This document shows positions 25,815-33,967 of a stretch of DNA of 64,000 nt, piece by piece. The stretch's first letter is position 1, and every line of letters begins with the position of its first letter. The stretch spans positions 1 through 64,000 of the forward strand of contig DAOSEM010000003.1 of assembly GCA_035363115.1 (NCBI GenBank), read 5' to 3'. The position numbers and the translations under genes are program-made. The notes beneath the pieces are model-generated. The model saw only the letters and a list, made by a program, of their open reading frames with translations, did no database searches and was not told where the DNA came from. This stretch comes from Syntrophales bacterium (GTDB lineage: Bacteria; Desulfobacterota; Syntrophia; Syntrophales; PHBD01).

Positions 25815-26546
25815 ATGCCGCCTGAGACCGTCTTCTGGATTCTCCTGATCGCCTTTTTCGCCGGACTGGTTCAAGGATTCACCGGCTTCGGCTCAATCCT
25901 TCTGTCGCTGCCGCTTGTCATGCTCTGGCTGGACGTGCGGACGGCGGTGCCGGTGACCAGTCTTTTCGGCGCGCTCCTGACAGTCGGACTTGTCATTCCC
26001 CTCTGGCGCCACTTCGACTGGCGGAAGTTCCTGCCCCTCCTCCTTGGCAGCCTTCCCGGCATTCCCCTCGGCGTCATGCTTCTTGTCCACCTGCATGCCC
26101 TCTGGATCCAGCGGTTTGTCGGGCTTGTCCTTCTGCTTTACAGCCTCTGGGGATTTTTCCTGGCCTCACCGCGTACCCGGGAACTCGGAGGGGTGTGGCC
26201 CTACGGGTTCGGTTTTCTGGGGGGGCTGTTCGGGGGGGCCATCAGTGCCTCGGGACCGCCTGTCATCGTTTATGTCACGCTCCAGCCCTGGAGCAAGGAT
26301 GACCTCAAGGCGACCCTGCAGGGATTCTTTCTGTTTTCGGGGATTGTCGTCATCTTCTTCCAGGCGAGGGAAGGGTTGATGACGGGGCAGGTGCTCCAGC
26401 TTTTCGTGTACTCCATCATTCCCATCCTGGCGGGCACCTGGCTGGGACACACCCTCTACGGCAGACTCGGCGAGCGCTCGTATCGCTCCGTTGTATTTGC
26501 CATGCTTGGTCTCCTGGGGATCTTCACGCTGGTTCGCTCTCTGTAG
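25815..26546 (+). CDS. TauE/SafE-family sulfite/organoanion exporter
   Basis: A 243-residue inner-membrane protein with about eight hydrophobic segments across residues 5-243. The N-terminal GLVQGFTGFGSILLSLPLVM and the repeated GLFGGAISASGPPVIVYV motif are the TauE/SafE family signature. Members export sulfite, sulfoacetate or other organic anions, and the substrate here cannot be told. It begins 33 bases after tolB with a poor ribosome-binding site. Confidence 0.85.
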   Translation: MPPETVFWILLIAFFAGLVQGFTGFGSILLSLPLVMLWLDVRTAVPVTSLFGALLTVGLVIPLWRHFDWRKFLPLLLGSLPGIPLGVMLLVHLHALWIQRFVGLVLLLYSLWGFFLASPRTRELGGVWPYGFGFLGGLFGGAISASGPPVIVYVTLQPWSKDDLKATLQGFFLFSGIVVIFFQAREGLMTGQVLQLFVYSIIPILAGTWLGHTLYGRLGERSYRSVVFAMLGLLGIFTLVRSL

Positions 26547-26570
26547 CCGGACGGCCGTCCTGCCTCCGGT

Positions 26571-26984
26571 TCAGCGCGGGAGTTCCCATACCTCCCGGAG
26601 GATCGGCTCTTCCGCCAGGAGCATGCCCAGGTAGTCTACCTCCAGCCGCACCATCTCCATGGACCTTCCCCGCCATGCCTCCAGTGTGTAACCGGGATGT
26701 TCCGGGGGAACGCCGTTCACGAACGGGCGGAGTATCCGGCAGCGCCCATGCTTGCGGGAAACCCGCGAGTCGTGCTTATCCCTGGAATAGGGGTGGACGG
26801 GGAGCCCGTCCCGTTCCAGGCGGTACAGGATCTTTGCCTGGCGCTCTTTCAGCGGAATGGAAGCGGGAGTGATCTCCTTGATAATCCAGAGCCCGCTGTT
26901 CTTGTCCTCGATGACGAGGCGCGACAGGACACGCTCGGGGCTGCACGCGGCACAGAGGTCGGGCCGGGCCCTTCCGGCGCGTAT
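26571..26984 (-). pseudogene. remnant of an aminoglycoside-phosphotransferase-like kinase
   Basis: On the minus strand, directly after mnmG, an open frame of about 137 codons has no usable start codon at its 5' end and is bounded upstream by a TGA at 26985-26987. The sequence resembles the N-terminal lobe of phosphotransferase-family kinases: SPERVLSRLVIEDKNSGLW, then IIKEI with a candidate ATP-binding Lys, RQAKILYRLERDGLPVHPY and LRPFVNGVPPEHPGY...WRG. The catalytic lobe with its HxDxxxxN and DFD motifs is missing, and the frame ends at 26571. The best reading is a truncated, decayed kinase gene, judged by similarity to the family from memory. Confidence 0.45.
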
Positions 26985-27012
26985 TCACCAGGGGGAGGCA
27001 ACGGCCGTCCCG

Positions 27013-28911
27013 TCAGGATCGGGGCGACGGGTCGTCACGGCGGTCTGCGGGGGGCCCCTTCATCTTCTTCATGATGATCAGGATGGAGGCCAGGGCTGAC
27101 TGGGTCATCCCGGGGATTCGTCCCGCCTGGGCGATCGTCGCCGGGGTGATGGCTTTCAGTTTTGCCCGGAGCTCATTGGACAGGCCCGGGACATGGTCGT
27201 AGTCGATGGACGGCGGGATGGACTTCTCCTCCTGGGCCTTCATCTTTTCCACGGCCTCACGCTGGCGCCGGATGTAGCCTTCGTACTTCGCCTCGATCTC
27301 GATCTGCCTCTTCACCGTTCGATCCGCAATGGCTTCCCAGCCGTCGAAAGCGGCCAGGTCGTCGTACCGGATCTCTTCACGCTTGAGGAGGTCGAAGAGG
27401 GAGACCGGATTGCGCAGGGGAGATGATCCGAGTGCCTGAAGCTTGCTCGCGGTTTCTTCCACGGGGTAGATTCTGGTCGAAGTCAGGCGCTTGATCCCGG
27501 ACTCGATCCGGCGGACCTTTTCCTGAAGATCGCGGTAAACGTCGGACGGCACCAGGCCGAGTTCGTGTCCCTTGCCCATGAGGCGGATGGCGGCGTTGTC
27601 CTCCCGCAGGAGCAGCCGGTATTCCGCCCGGGAGGTGAACATCCGGTAGGGCTCGTCCACCCCCCTCGTGACCAGGTCGTCCATCAGCACGCCCATGTAA
27701 GCCTCGGAGCGGCGGAGGATGAAGGGTTCCCGTCCCTGGACGGCGCAGGCGGCGTTGATCCCGGCCCACAGACCCTGGGCGGCGGCCTCCTCATACCCGG
27801 AGGTCCCGTTGATCTGGCCCGCCAGGTAGAGCCCCCGGAGCCTCTTGGTCTCCAGGGTCGGCAGGAGCTGTGTGGGCTGGATGAAGTCGTATTCGATGGC
27901 ATAGGCATAGCGCATGATCTCCGCCGCCTCCAGCCCGGGAACGCTGCGGACGATCCGCTCCTGGAGATGGGGCGGCATCGAATTGCCGAGCCCCTTGGCA
28001 TACACCTCTTCCGTGTCGAGACCTTCGAATTCGAGGACCACGGGATGGCTCTGCCGACTCCCGAAGCGGACGATCTTGTCCTCGAGGGACGGACAGTAGC
28101 GGGCGCTGATTCCCCGGATGGTCCCCGAATAAAGGGGGGACAGGCGGATGTTATTGCCGATGATCCGGCGTGTTTCCTCTGTCGTGGCCGTGAAATAGGA
28201 GGGCAGGCGCTCTTTCCTGAGCGCTTCCGTCGTATAGGAGAAGGCCTCCGGCTCCGGATCGCTGTCCTGCCTGGTCAGCCGGGAAAAGTCGATGGAGGAG
28301 GCCCGGAGGCGGGGAGGCGTTCCCGTCTTCATCCGGCCCGTTTCAAAGCCATGGGACTTCAGGCACTCCGCCAGATCCAGCGAGGCGATCTCCCCGGCCC
28401 TGCCGGCGGGGATCCGGGAGGTGCCGATGTGAATGAGGCCGTTCAGGAAGGTCCCCGTGGCAATGACGACGGCGCGGCCGCCATAGGTCACGCCGGCCTG
28501 GTCGATGACGCCGGTCACGCGGTTTTCTTCCACGCACAGGCCGGTCACCAGCGACTGGAGGAGATGAACCCGTTTCTCCCGCTCCACCACCGCCTTCATG
28601 GCCAGGCGGTAGAGTTGCTTGTCGCACTGGAACCGGGAGGATCGCACGGCCGGCCCCTTGGAGGCGTTCAGGAGCCGGAAGTGCACCGCTGTCCGGTCGG
28701 CGATGCGCCCCATCTCGCCCCCGAGGGCATCGATTTCCTTTACAAGCTGGCCTTTTGCGAGCCCGCCGATGGCGGGATTGCAGGACATCAGCGCCACCGA
28801 ATCCAGGTTGATGTTGAACAGCAGGGTGTCGCATCCCATCCGGGCGGCCGCCAGGGCGGCTTCGCAGCCTGCGTGTCCGCCGCCGATCACGATGATGTCA
28901 TAGTCCCTCAC
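27013..28911 (-). CDS. mnmG: tRNA uridine-5-carboxymethylaminomethyl modification enzyme MnmG
   Basis: With MnmE, MnmG installs the cmnm5 group on U34 of tRNAs. The 632-residue FAD protein begins YDIIVIGGGHAGCEAALAAARMG, the dinucleotide-binding motif, and continues with CNPAIGGLAKGQLVKEIDALGG and the C-terminal RIPGMTQSALASIL helical domain. The GTG at 28911 is chosen because GGAG lies 7 bases upstream and the promoter at 28976-29005 would fall inside any longer version. E. coli MnmG is 629 residues. It stands alone on this strand. Confidence 0.95.
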   Translation of the reverse strand: MRDYDIIVIGGGHAGCEAALAAARMGCDTLLFNINLDSVALMSCNPAIGGLAKGQLVKEIDALGGEMGRIADRTAVHFRLLNASKGPAVRSSRFQCDKQLYRLAMKAVVEREKRVHLLQSLVTGLCVEENRVTGVIDQAGVTYGGRAVVIATGTFLNGLIHIGTSRIPAGRAGEIASLDLAECLKSHGFETGRMKTGTPPRLRASSIDFSRLTRQDSDPEPEAFSYTTEALRKERLPSYFTATTEETRRIIGNNIRLSPLYSGTIRGISARYCPSLEDKIVRFGSRQSHPVVLEFEGLDTEEVYAKGLGNSMPPHLQERIVRSVPGLEAAEIMRYAYAIEYDFIQPTQLLPTLETKRLRGLYLAGQINGTSGYEEAAAQGLWAGINAACAVQGREPFILRRSEAYMGVLMDDLVTRGVDEPYRMFTSRAEYRLLLREDNAAIRLMGKGHELGLVPSDVYRDLQEKVRRIESGIKRLTSTRIYPVEETASKLQALGSSPLRNPVSLFDLLKREEIRYDDLAAFDGWEAIADRTVKRQIEIEAKYEGYIRRQREAVEKMKAQEEKSIPPSIDYDHVPGLSNELRAKLKAITPATIAQAGRIPGMTQSALASILIIMKKMKGPPADRRDDPSPRS

Positions 28912-28975
28912 GGGCGTTCTCCATCTGCCGGGGATGCTGTTTCCCGCCGGACGGCGGCTTTCCCGGGAGGCGGCC

Positions 28976-29005
28976 ATCGTAGCGAATCGGACGCGGTGCT
29001 GTCAA
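28976..29005 (-). promoter_or_regulatory. candidate sigma-70 promoter of mnmG
   Basis: On the minus strand, TTGACA (29005-29000), an 18-base spacer and TACGAT (28981-28976). It places transcription about 55 bases before the GTG start of mnmG. Confidence 0.6.
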
Positions 29006-29082
29006 CGGGTTCCGGGCGCTCTCCCCGTTCTCCGGACACGCGTCACCGGGCGTTCAACGTTTCGTTTCATCGGGGATCCCTT

Positions 29083-29104
29083 TTGAACGGTTCGTTCAAC
29101 CGTT
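29083..29104. promoter_or_regulatory. two overlapping palindromes, candidate activator site
   Basis: TTGAACG-GTT-CGTTCAA (29083-29099) and AACGGTT-CGTTC-AACCGTT (29086-29104) are both perfect. They lie about 100 bases upstream of the -24 element of the sigma-54 promoter at 29201, where enhancer-binding proteins usually act. A further copy of CGTTCAAC occurs at 29051-29058. Confidence 0.5.
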
Positions 29105-29200
29105 GGCCCGCCGAAGTGGTGGAAACGGTCCAACCGATAATATTTTTTCTGGACGTCATTCCGGATGCTTGCAAACTGAAGGTCGAATGTCTGCGGGATG

Positions 29201-29216
29201 TGGTACGCCCGTTGCT
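29201..29216 (+). promoter_or_regulatory. sigma-54 promoter of the atpE/Cache gene pair
   Basis: TGGTACG (29201-29207), CCCG and TTGCT (29212-29216) match the consensus TGGYACG-N4-TTGCW, with GG and GC exactly 10 bases apart. It faces atpE, whose ATG is about 100 bases downstream. Confidence 0.7.
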
Positions 29217-29316
29217 TGCAACACGGCGGATCGAAAAACCTCTTCCCCCTGGCGGAAGATCATGTTAAGGGCAGAGGTACAAAATTACTCACCAAAGGAA
29301 GAAAGGAGAAACCAAG

Positions 29317-29691
29317 ATGTTCGGGAAATTCGGGAAGAAACTGTTAACACTCTTCGCAACGGTGGTAGCTCTTGTTGTGTCATCTCCGGCTGTCTGGGCC
29401 GCAGAAGCGATTCCATCGGGCGATAACTACACGAAGGTTCTCTTTGCCGCGGCGGCTATGCTGGCGGCGGGTATCGGTGTCGGTCTCGGTGCCATCGGCG
29501 CCGGTGCGGGCATTGGCAATGCGGCGAACGGCGCTTGTATGGCCGTCGGTCGGAACCCCGGCGTCCAGGGAAAGATCATGACCACCATGCTGGTTGGTAT
29601 GGCCATGGCCGAGTCCTGCGTCATTTATGCTCTGGTTATCGGACTGGTGATTCTGTACGCAAACCCCTTTGCAGCGCTCATCATGAAGTAA
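29317..29691 (+). CDS. atpE: ATP synthase F0 subunit c, solitary, with N-terminal extension
   Basis: A 124-residue proteolipid that forms the membrane ring of an F-type ATP synthase. A signal-like extension fills residues 1-29 (hydrophobic, ending VWAAEA). Two long membrane helices follow, at about residues 40-75 and 86-118. Helix 2 has the ion-binding Glu99 followed by Ser100 (MAESCVIYALVI), as in sodium-type rings, but the helix 1 position that is Gln in those rings aligns with Ile67, so ion specificity is unclear. The loop is RNPGVQGK. AAAGGAG precedes the ATG. No other atp gene is in the window. Confidence 0.9.
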   Translation: MFGKFGKKLLTLFATVVALVVSSPAVWAAEAIPSGDNYTKVLFAAAAMLAAGIGVGLGAIGAGAGIGNAANGACMAVGRNPGVQGKIMTTMLVGMAMAESCVIYALVIGLVILYANPFAALIMK

Positions 29692-29735
29692 AGAATTAAT
29701 GCTGCTTCTGCAAAAAATCCATTTCTCAGGAGAGG

Positions 29736-31040
29736 ATGATGTCAGAAAAGAACAATGACAAGCAGTTCTTCTCTGTCGGTAAGATCTTCTTCCTGCTGGT
29801 CGTGATCCCTCTGTCCCTCATGGCAATTCTCATTGCCAACGGGATCTTCAAGGTGGGGGACATGGCGAGGCAAGGAGCGGTGACGGTCCTTGACCAGAAG
29901 GCGCAGGAGGAGATCAAGACGCGGGCCATCAGCGTTGCAGAGGAGGTTGCCAGTTTTCTGAAGGAACGGGAGAAGGACGTTCTGGTCGCCACGATCATCC
30001 CGCCGACGGAAGGAGCCTACAGGGACTTCATGGCGAAGAACGTGGGAGCCCTCTGGGTGAAGAAGGACGGGCAGATTGTCCGGGTCTTCGAGCCTCTGTA
30101 CACAGAGATGGCGTTTATCGACAATTCGGGCAACGAGACGATCCGGATCTCCGGGGGCAAGGTTGTACCGAGGGCGAACCTCGGCAATGTGTCAAACCCG
30201 GCCGGAACCACCTACAAATCCGAAGATTATTTCACCAAGGCGAAGGCCCTGGCCCGCGGTGAGGTGCATGTGTCGCACCCCGCCGGCTGGTATGTAAACA
30301 AGCAGGATTTTGCCAAGGGCAAGCGCTTTGAGGGAGTTATCCGTTTTGCAACGCCCGTTTTTGACAAGTCGGGTGCAAGCGGAGTCGTGGAACTCGCGCT
30401 GGACATGCGTCACCTGATGAAGTTCACGGACAACATCATTCCCACTCAGTCGGGATATGTTCTTGAAGCGGACGCCGCAACGGGCAATTACGCCTTCATG
30501 GTGGACAACCGGGGACTCATCATTTCGCATCCCAATGATTTCCACATCGCCGGCCTGAATGCGGACGGAACACCGGTGGTCCCGCTGACGGCGGAAAATC
30601 AGGCCGCCCTGACGAAGAAGGGCGAAGAAGTTCTGGATCTGAACCAACTGGCCTTCATGGATCCCAATCTTCCGGCCATCGCCAAGGACGCGGCGGCCGG
30701 GAATGCGGGCATGAAGCAGTACAAGTTTGCCGGTCACGAAAAATTCGTGGCCTATGCCCCAATCAAGTACTTTGCCTCGTCCTATCCGAAGCCCGCCGGG
30801 TTCGGGTGGATCGGCATGGGCGTCGATGTCGGGAAGTTCAATGTCTTTGCAACGGAAGCAGCCAAGAAGATTCAGTCGGAGACGAAAGCCTGGACGACGA
30901 CCATCGTCATCATCATCATCGTTTCCGTCGTTCTCCTCTTCCTTATCATGGCCCTGCTGACGAGAGGTATTTCCCGGTCCATCGCCTCGGAGGTTCCGGC
31001 AGGATCCGAGTCCATCGTGTTTGACGATGACGACGACTGA
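29736..31040 (+). CDS. membrane-anchored Cache-domain sensor without an output domain
   Basis: A 434-residue protein with one membrane helix at about residues 15-36, a large extracytoplasmic region (about 40-380), a second helix at about 387-409 and a 25-residue cytoplasmic tail ending in five Asp. The periplasmic part reads as a double Cache ligand-binding domain, with SEDYFTKAKALARGEVHVS, IRFATPVFDKSGASGVVELALDM and YVLEADAATGNYAFMVDNRGLIISHP. Receptors of this shape normally continue into HAMP and a methyl-accepting, kinase or cyclase domain; here the gene simply ends. It follows atpE by 44 bases and closes with a strong terminator, so both probably share one transcript. Confidence 0.8.
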   Translation: MMSEKNNDKQFFSVGKIFFLLVVIPLSLMAILIANGIFKVGDMARQGAVTVLDQKAQEEIKTRAISVAEEVASFLKEREKDVLVATIIPPTEGAYRDFMAKNVGALWVKKDGQIVRVFEPLYTEMAFIDNSGNETIRISGGKVVPRANLGNVSNPAGTTYKSEDYFTKAKALARGEVHVSHPAGWYVNKQDFAKGKRFEGVIRFATPVFDKSGASGVVELALDMRHLMKFTDNIIPTQSGYVLEADAATGNYAFMVDNRGLIISHPNDFHIAGLNADGTPVVPLTAENQAALTKKGEEVLDLNQLAFMDPNLPAIAKDAAAGNAGMKQYKFAGHEKFVAYAPIKYFASSYPKPAGFGWIGMGVDVGKFNVFATEAAKKIQSETKAWTTTIVIIIIVSVVLLFLIMALLTRGISRSIASEVPAGSESIVFDDDDD

Positions 31041-31067
31041 TCCGGAGAAGTCCATTGGAAAAGAGAA

Positions 31068-31094
31068 GGCCGGCGTATCGCCGGCCTTTTTTTT
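31068..31094 (+). terminator. strong Rho-independent terminator
   Basis: An 8-bp perfect GC stem (31068-31075 with 31079-31086), loop TAT and eight T. It ends the atpE/Cache transcript. Confidence 0.92.
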
Positions 31095-31388
31095 GTGGTG
31101 GAATCGGGTTCCGTATCTTCAGGCGACTCATGTCCTCTCCTGGATAGAATCCCTATCGATCCAACATGTTGTATAGATACTTTCTCAATCTCTTTTCTCA
31201 TCTTTCTGTTTGACTCCGTCCGTTAAAATTGGTAGGGAAATTGCGCAATTCGCAGGAACCGAGACAGTGACCTATCAGGCCCGGCCATTCTTCAGAAGAA
31301 TTCCCAGCACAACGCTTGTCGGTGCACGGGGCAGCCTTCCTATCGCCCTTCGCCGCCGAGGTCTCACAATACCAAGAGGAGGTTTTGC
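31095..31388. other. ppsA upstream region with three palindromes
   Basis: No gene is seen in these 294 bases. They hold CAACATGTTG (31162-31171), the 12-base perfect palindrome AATTGCGCAATT (31239-31250) and ATTCTTC-A-GAAGAAT (31287-31301). A TTGACT box at 31210-31215 has only a weak -10 17 bases on. AAGAGGAGG precedes the ppsA start. The palindromes are operator candidates. Confidence 0.4.
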
Positions 31389-33803
31389 ATGAAAGAGAAC
31401 AAATTGGTCATGTGGTTCGACGAACTGGAACTGGACGATATTCCTCAGGTAGGCGGGAAGAACGCCTCCCTCGGCGAGATGCGCCGGGAACTCATCTCCA
31501 AGGGCGTAAGTATCCCCGACGGATATGCCATAACCGCCCACGCATACCGCTACCTCCTCCAGTCAGCCGGAATTATAGACAAAATGGGAGAAGTCCTGGC
31601 CGATCTGGATACCCACGATATGCAGAACCTTGCCGAGAGAGGCAAGAAACTTCGCAACCTGATCTATTCAGCGGAACTGCCTGCCGACTTGAAAGACGCC
31701 ATTCTCCAGGCCTATAAGACACTCTGCGATGAGTACGGAGAGAACACCGACGTAGCCGTCCGCAGCTCTGCCACGGCGGAAGACCTTCCCGATGCGAGCT
31801 TCGCCGGCCAGCAGGAGACCTTCCTGAATGTCCGCGGCGAGACCCAGTTGATCGATGCCTGCAAGCGCTGCTTTGCATCCCTCTTTACCGACCGCGCCAT
31901 CAGCTACCGAGTCGACAAGGGATTCGACCACATGTCCATCGCCCTCTCCATCGGCGTGCAGAAAATGGTCCGCTCGGACATGGCGGCCTCTGGAGTTATC
32001 TTCTCCATCGATACCGAGTCGGGATTCCGGAATGCGATTCTCATCACGGGCTCCTACGGGCTCGGTGAAACGGTTGTCCAGGGGACCGTCAATCCTGATG
32101 AATTTTACGTCTTCAAGCCCACCCTGAAACTGGGGGCGCGTCCCATTCTCCAGAAGAAGCTGGGGGCCAAGGAAATCAAGATGATCTACGCCACCGGGAA
32201 GGGCGATGAAGGCACCAAGACGGTGCCCGTTCCCGTGGAGGACCGGCGGCGCTTCTGTCTCAATGACGACGAGATCCTGACGCTGGCCCGCTGGACCGCC
32301 ATCATCGAGGACCATTACTCCCAGAAGGCCGGCTTCTTCAAGCCCATGGACATTGAATGGGGAAAGGACGGCGTCTCGGGCGGACTGTTCATCCTCCAGG
32401 CCAGGCCGGAGACGGTCCAGTCACAGAAAGACGATGCGGTCCTGGAGACCTTCCTCCTCCAGGAGACGAAGACCCCGCTGGTAACCGGGACGGCCGTCGG
32501 GTCCAAGATCGGGGCCGGCCCCGTGCATATCATCGAGAATGTGAGCGACATCAAAACGTTCAAGAAGGGCGAGGTGCTGGTCACGGACATGACGGACCCC
32601 GACTGGGAGCCCATCATGAAGATCGCCGCGGCCATTGTCACGAACAAGGGAGGCCGGACCTGCCATGCCGCCATCGTCAGCCGCGAGCTCGGCGTTCCCT
32701 GTATCGTCGGCAGTGGTACCGGTACGGCGGCTCTCCATGGAGTGAAGGAAGCGACGGTCTCCTGCGCCGAGGGCGAAGTCGGCCGGGTCTATGAAGGCCT
32801 GCTGAAATTCGACGTCCAGAGGGTCAACATCCAGAACATGCAGCGTCCCAAGACCCAGATCATGATGAATGTCGGCAATCCCGATGATGCATTCAGCCTT
32901 GCCGCCATCCCCAACGATGGAATCGGGCTGGCCCGGCTGGAGTTCATCATCAACCAGTTCATCCGCATCCACCCCATGGCGCTGATTCAATTCGACCGCG
33001 TCACGGACCCGGATCTCCGCAAGGAGATAACGAGCCTCACCCACGGCTATCCGAACATGCCGGACTTTTTCGTCGACAAGCTGGCGCAGGGCGTTGCCAA
33101 GATCGGCGCGGCCTTCTGGCCCAACGACGTCATCGTCCGGATGAGCGACTTCAAGAGCAACGAGTACGCGAACCTGATCGGCGGCTCCTTCTTTGAAAAC
33201 GAGGAGGAGAACCCCATGATCGGCTTCCGCGGGGCATCCCGGTATTACGACGAGCGCTATCGCGACGCCTTTGCCCTGGAGTGCGAGGCCATGAAAAAGG
33301 TGCGCAACGACATGGGCATCACGAACGTCAAGTTGATGATCCCCTTCTGCCGTACCGTGGAAGAGGGCAAGCGGGTCATCCAGGTGATGGCCGACAAGGG
33401 ACTGGTCCAGGGTGAAAACGGACTGGAGCTCTACATGATGGTGGAGATTCCCAGCAACGTGATCCTCATCGAGGAGTTCGGGAAGATCTTCGACGGCTTC
33501 TCCATCGGCTCCAACGACCTGACCCAGTTGACCCTCGGGCTGGACCGCGATTCCGCTCTCGTCAGCCACATCTTCGACGAGCGTAACCAGGCGGTGATGG
33601 ACCTCGTGCGAATCGCCATCACCAAGTCCCGGAAGATGGGGAAAAAGATCGGCATCTGCGGGCAGGCCCCGAGTGACTATCCCGAGTTTGCCAAATTCCT
33701 CGTCGAATGCGGGATTTCCAGCATTTCCCTTAACTCCGACACGGTTATCAAGACAACCCTGGACATCCTGGAGACGGAGAAGTCGCTGGGCATTACGAAA
33801 TAA
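31389..33803 (+). CDS. ppsA: phosphoenolpyruvate synthase (pyruvate, water dikinase)
   Basis: Converts pyruvate plus ATP to PEP, AMP and phosphate, the entry to gluconeogenesis from acetate-level carbon. The 804-residue protein has the ATP-grasp N-terminal domain (residues 15-340, AVRSSATAEDLPDASFAGQQETFL). The phosphohistidine domain has His426 in GGRTCHAAIVSRELG, and the PEP-binding C-terminal barrel ends in GICGQAPSDYPEF with Cys757. The length and the lack of the PPDK-specific insert favour PEP synthase over pyruvate phosphate dikinase. It is monocistronic between two terminators. Confidence 0.94.
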   Translation: MKENKLVMWFDELELDDIPQVGGKNASLGEMRRELISKGVSIPDGYAITAHAYRYLLQSAGIIDKMGEVLADLDTHDMQNLAERGKKLRNLIYSAELPADLKDAILQAYKTLCDEYGENTDVAVRSSATAEDLPDASFAGQQETFLNVRGETQLIDACKRCFASLFTDRAISYRVDKGFDHMSIALSIGVQKMVRSDMAASGVIFSIDTESGFRNAILITGSYGLGETVVQGTVNPDEFYVFKPTLKLGARPILQKKLGAKEIKMIYATGKGDEGTKTVPVPVEDRRRFCLNDDEILTLARWTAIIEDHYSQKAGFFKPMDIEWGKDGVSGGLFILQARPETVQSQKDDAVLETFLLQETKTPLVTGTAVGSKIGAGPVHIIENVSDIKTFKKGEVLVTDMTDPDWEPIMKIAAAIVTNKGGRTCHAAIVSRELGVPCIVGSGTGTAALHGVKEATVSCAEGEVGRVYEGLLKFDVQRVNIQNMQRPKTQIMMNVGNPDDAFSLAAIPNDGIGLARLEFIINQFIRIHPMALIQFDRVTDPDLRKEITSLTHGYPNMPDFFVDKLAQGVAKIGAAFWPNDVIVRMSDFKSNEYANLIGGSFFENEEENPMIGFRGASRYYDERYRDAFALECEAMKKVRNDMGITNVKLMIPFCRTVEEGKRVIQVMADKGLVQGENGLELYMMVEIPSNVILIEEFGKIFDGFSIGSNDLTQLTLGLDRDSALVSHIFDERNQAVMDLVRIAITKSRKMGKKIGICGQAPSDYPEFAKFLVECGISSISLNSDTVIKTTLDILETEKSLGITK

Positions 33804-33847
33804 TCACTGTGGACCAGGCGGGCTTTCCGTCTGATCTCGATCCGGAA

Positions 33848-33878
33848 GGGGCCCGGCCGCAAGGCCGTGGCCCCTTTT
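33848..33878 (+). terminator. Rho-independent terminator of ppsA
   Basis: A stem of GGGGCC/GGCCCC extended by CGGCC/GGCCG around a GCAA tetraloop, followed by TTTT at 33875-33878. Confidence 0.85.
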
Positions 33879-33910
33879 CTATGCGGCCGTGACAGGCACG
33901 ACGGGGCACG

Positions 33911-33935
33911 AAAAAAGGGGCGGACGTTTCCGCCC
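33911..33935 (-). terminator. Rho-independent terminator of the acyl-CoA operon
   Basis: On the minus strand, GGGCGGA (33935-33929), loop AACG, TCCGCCC (33924-33918) and then T-rich sequence (plus-strand A at 33911-33916). It lies 33 bases after the acyl-CoA dehydrogenase stop. Confidence 0.88.
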
Positions 33936-33967
33936 ACCCCCTTCGGTCCGATCCGGATCGCGGATTG

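Noticed and set aside
29317..29691. Clear sodium-type c subunit
   Set aside because: The Glu-Ser pair fits, but the helix 1 Gln is replaced by Ile, so specificity cannot be claimed.
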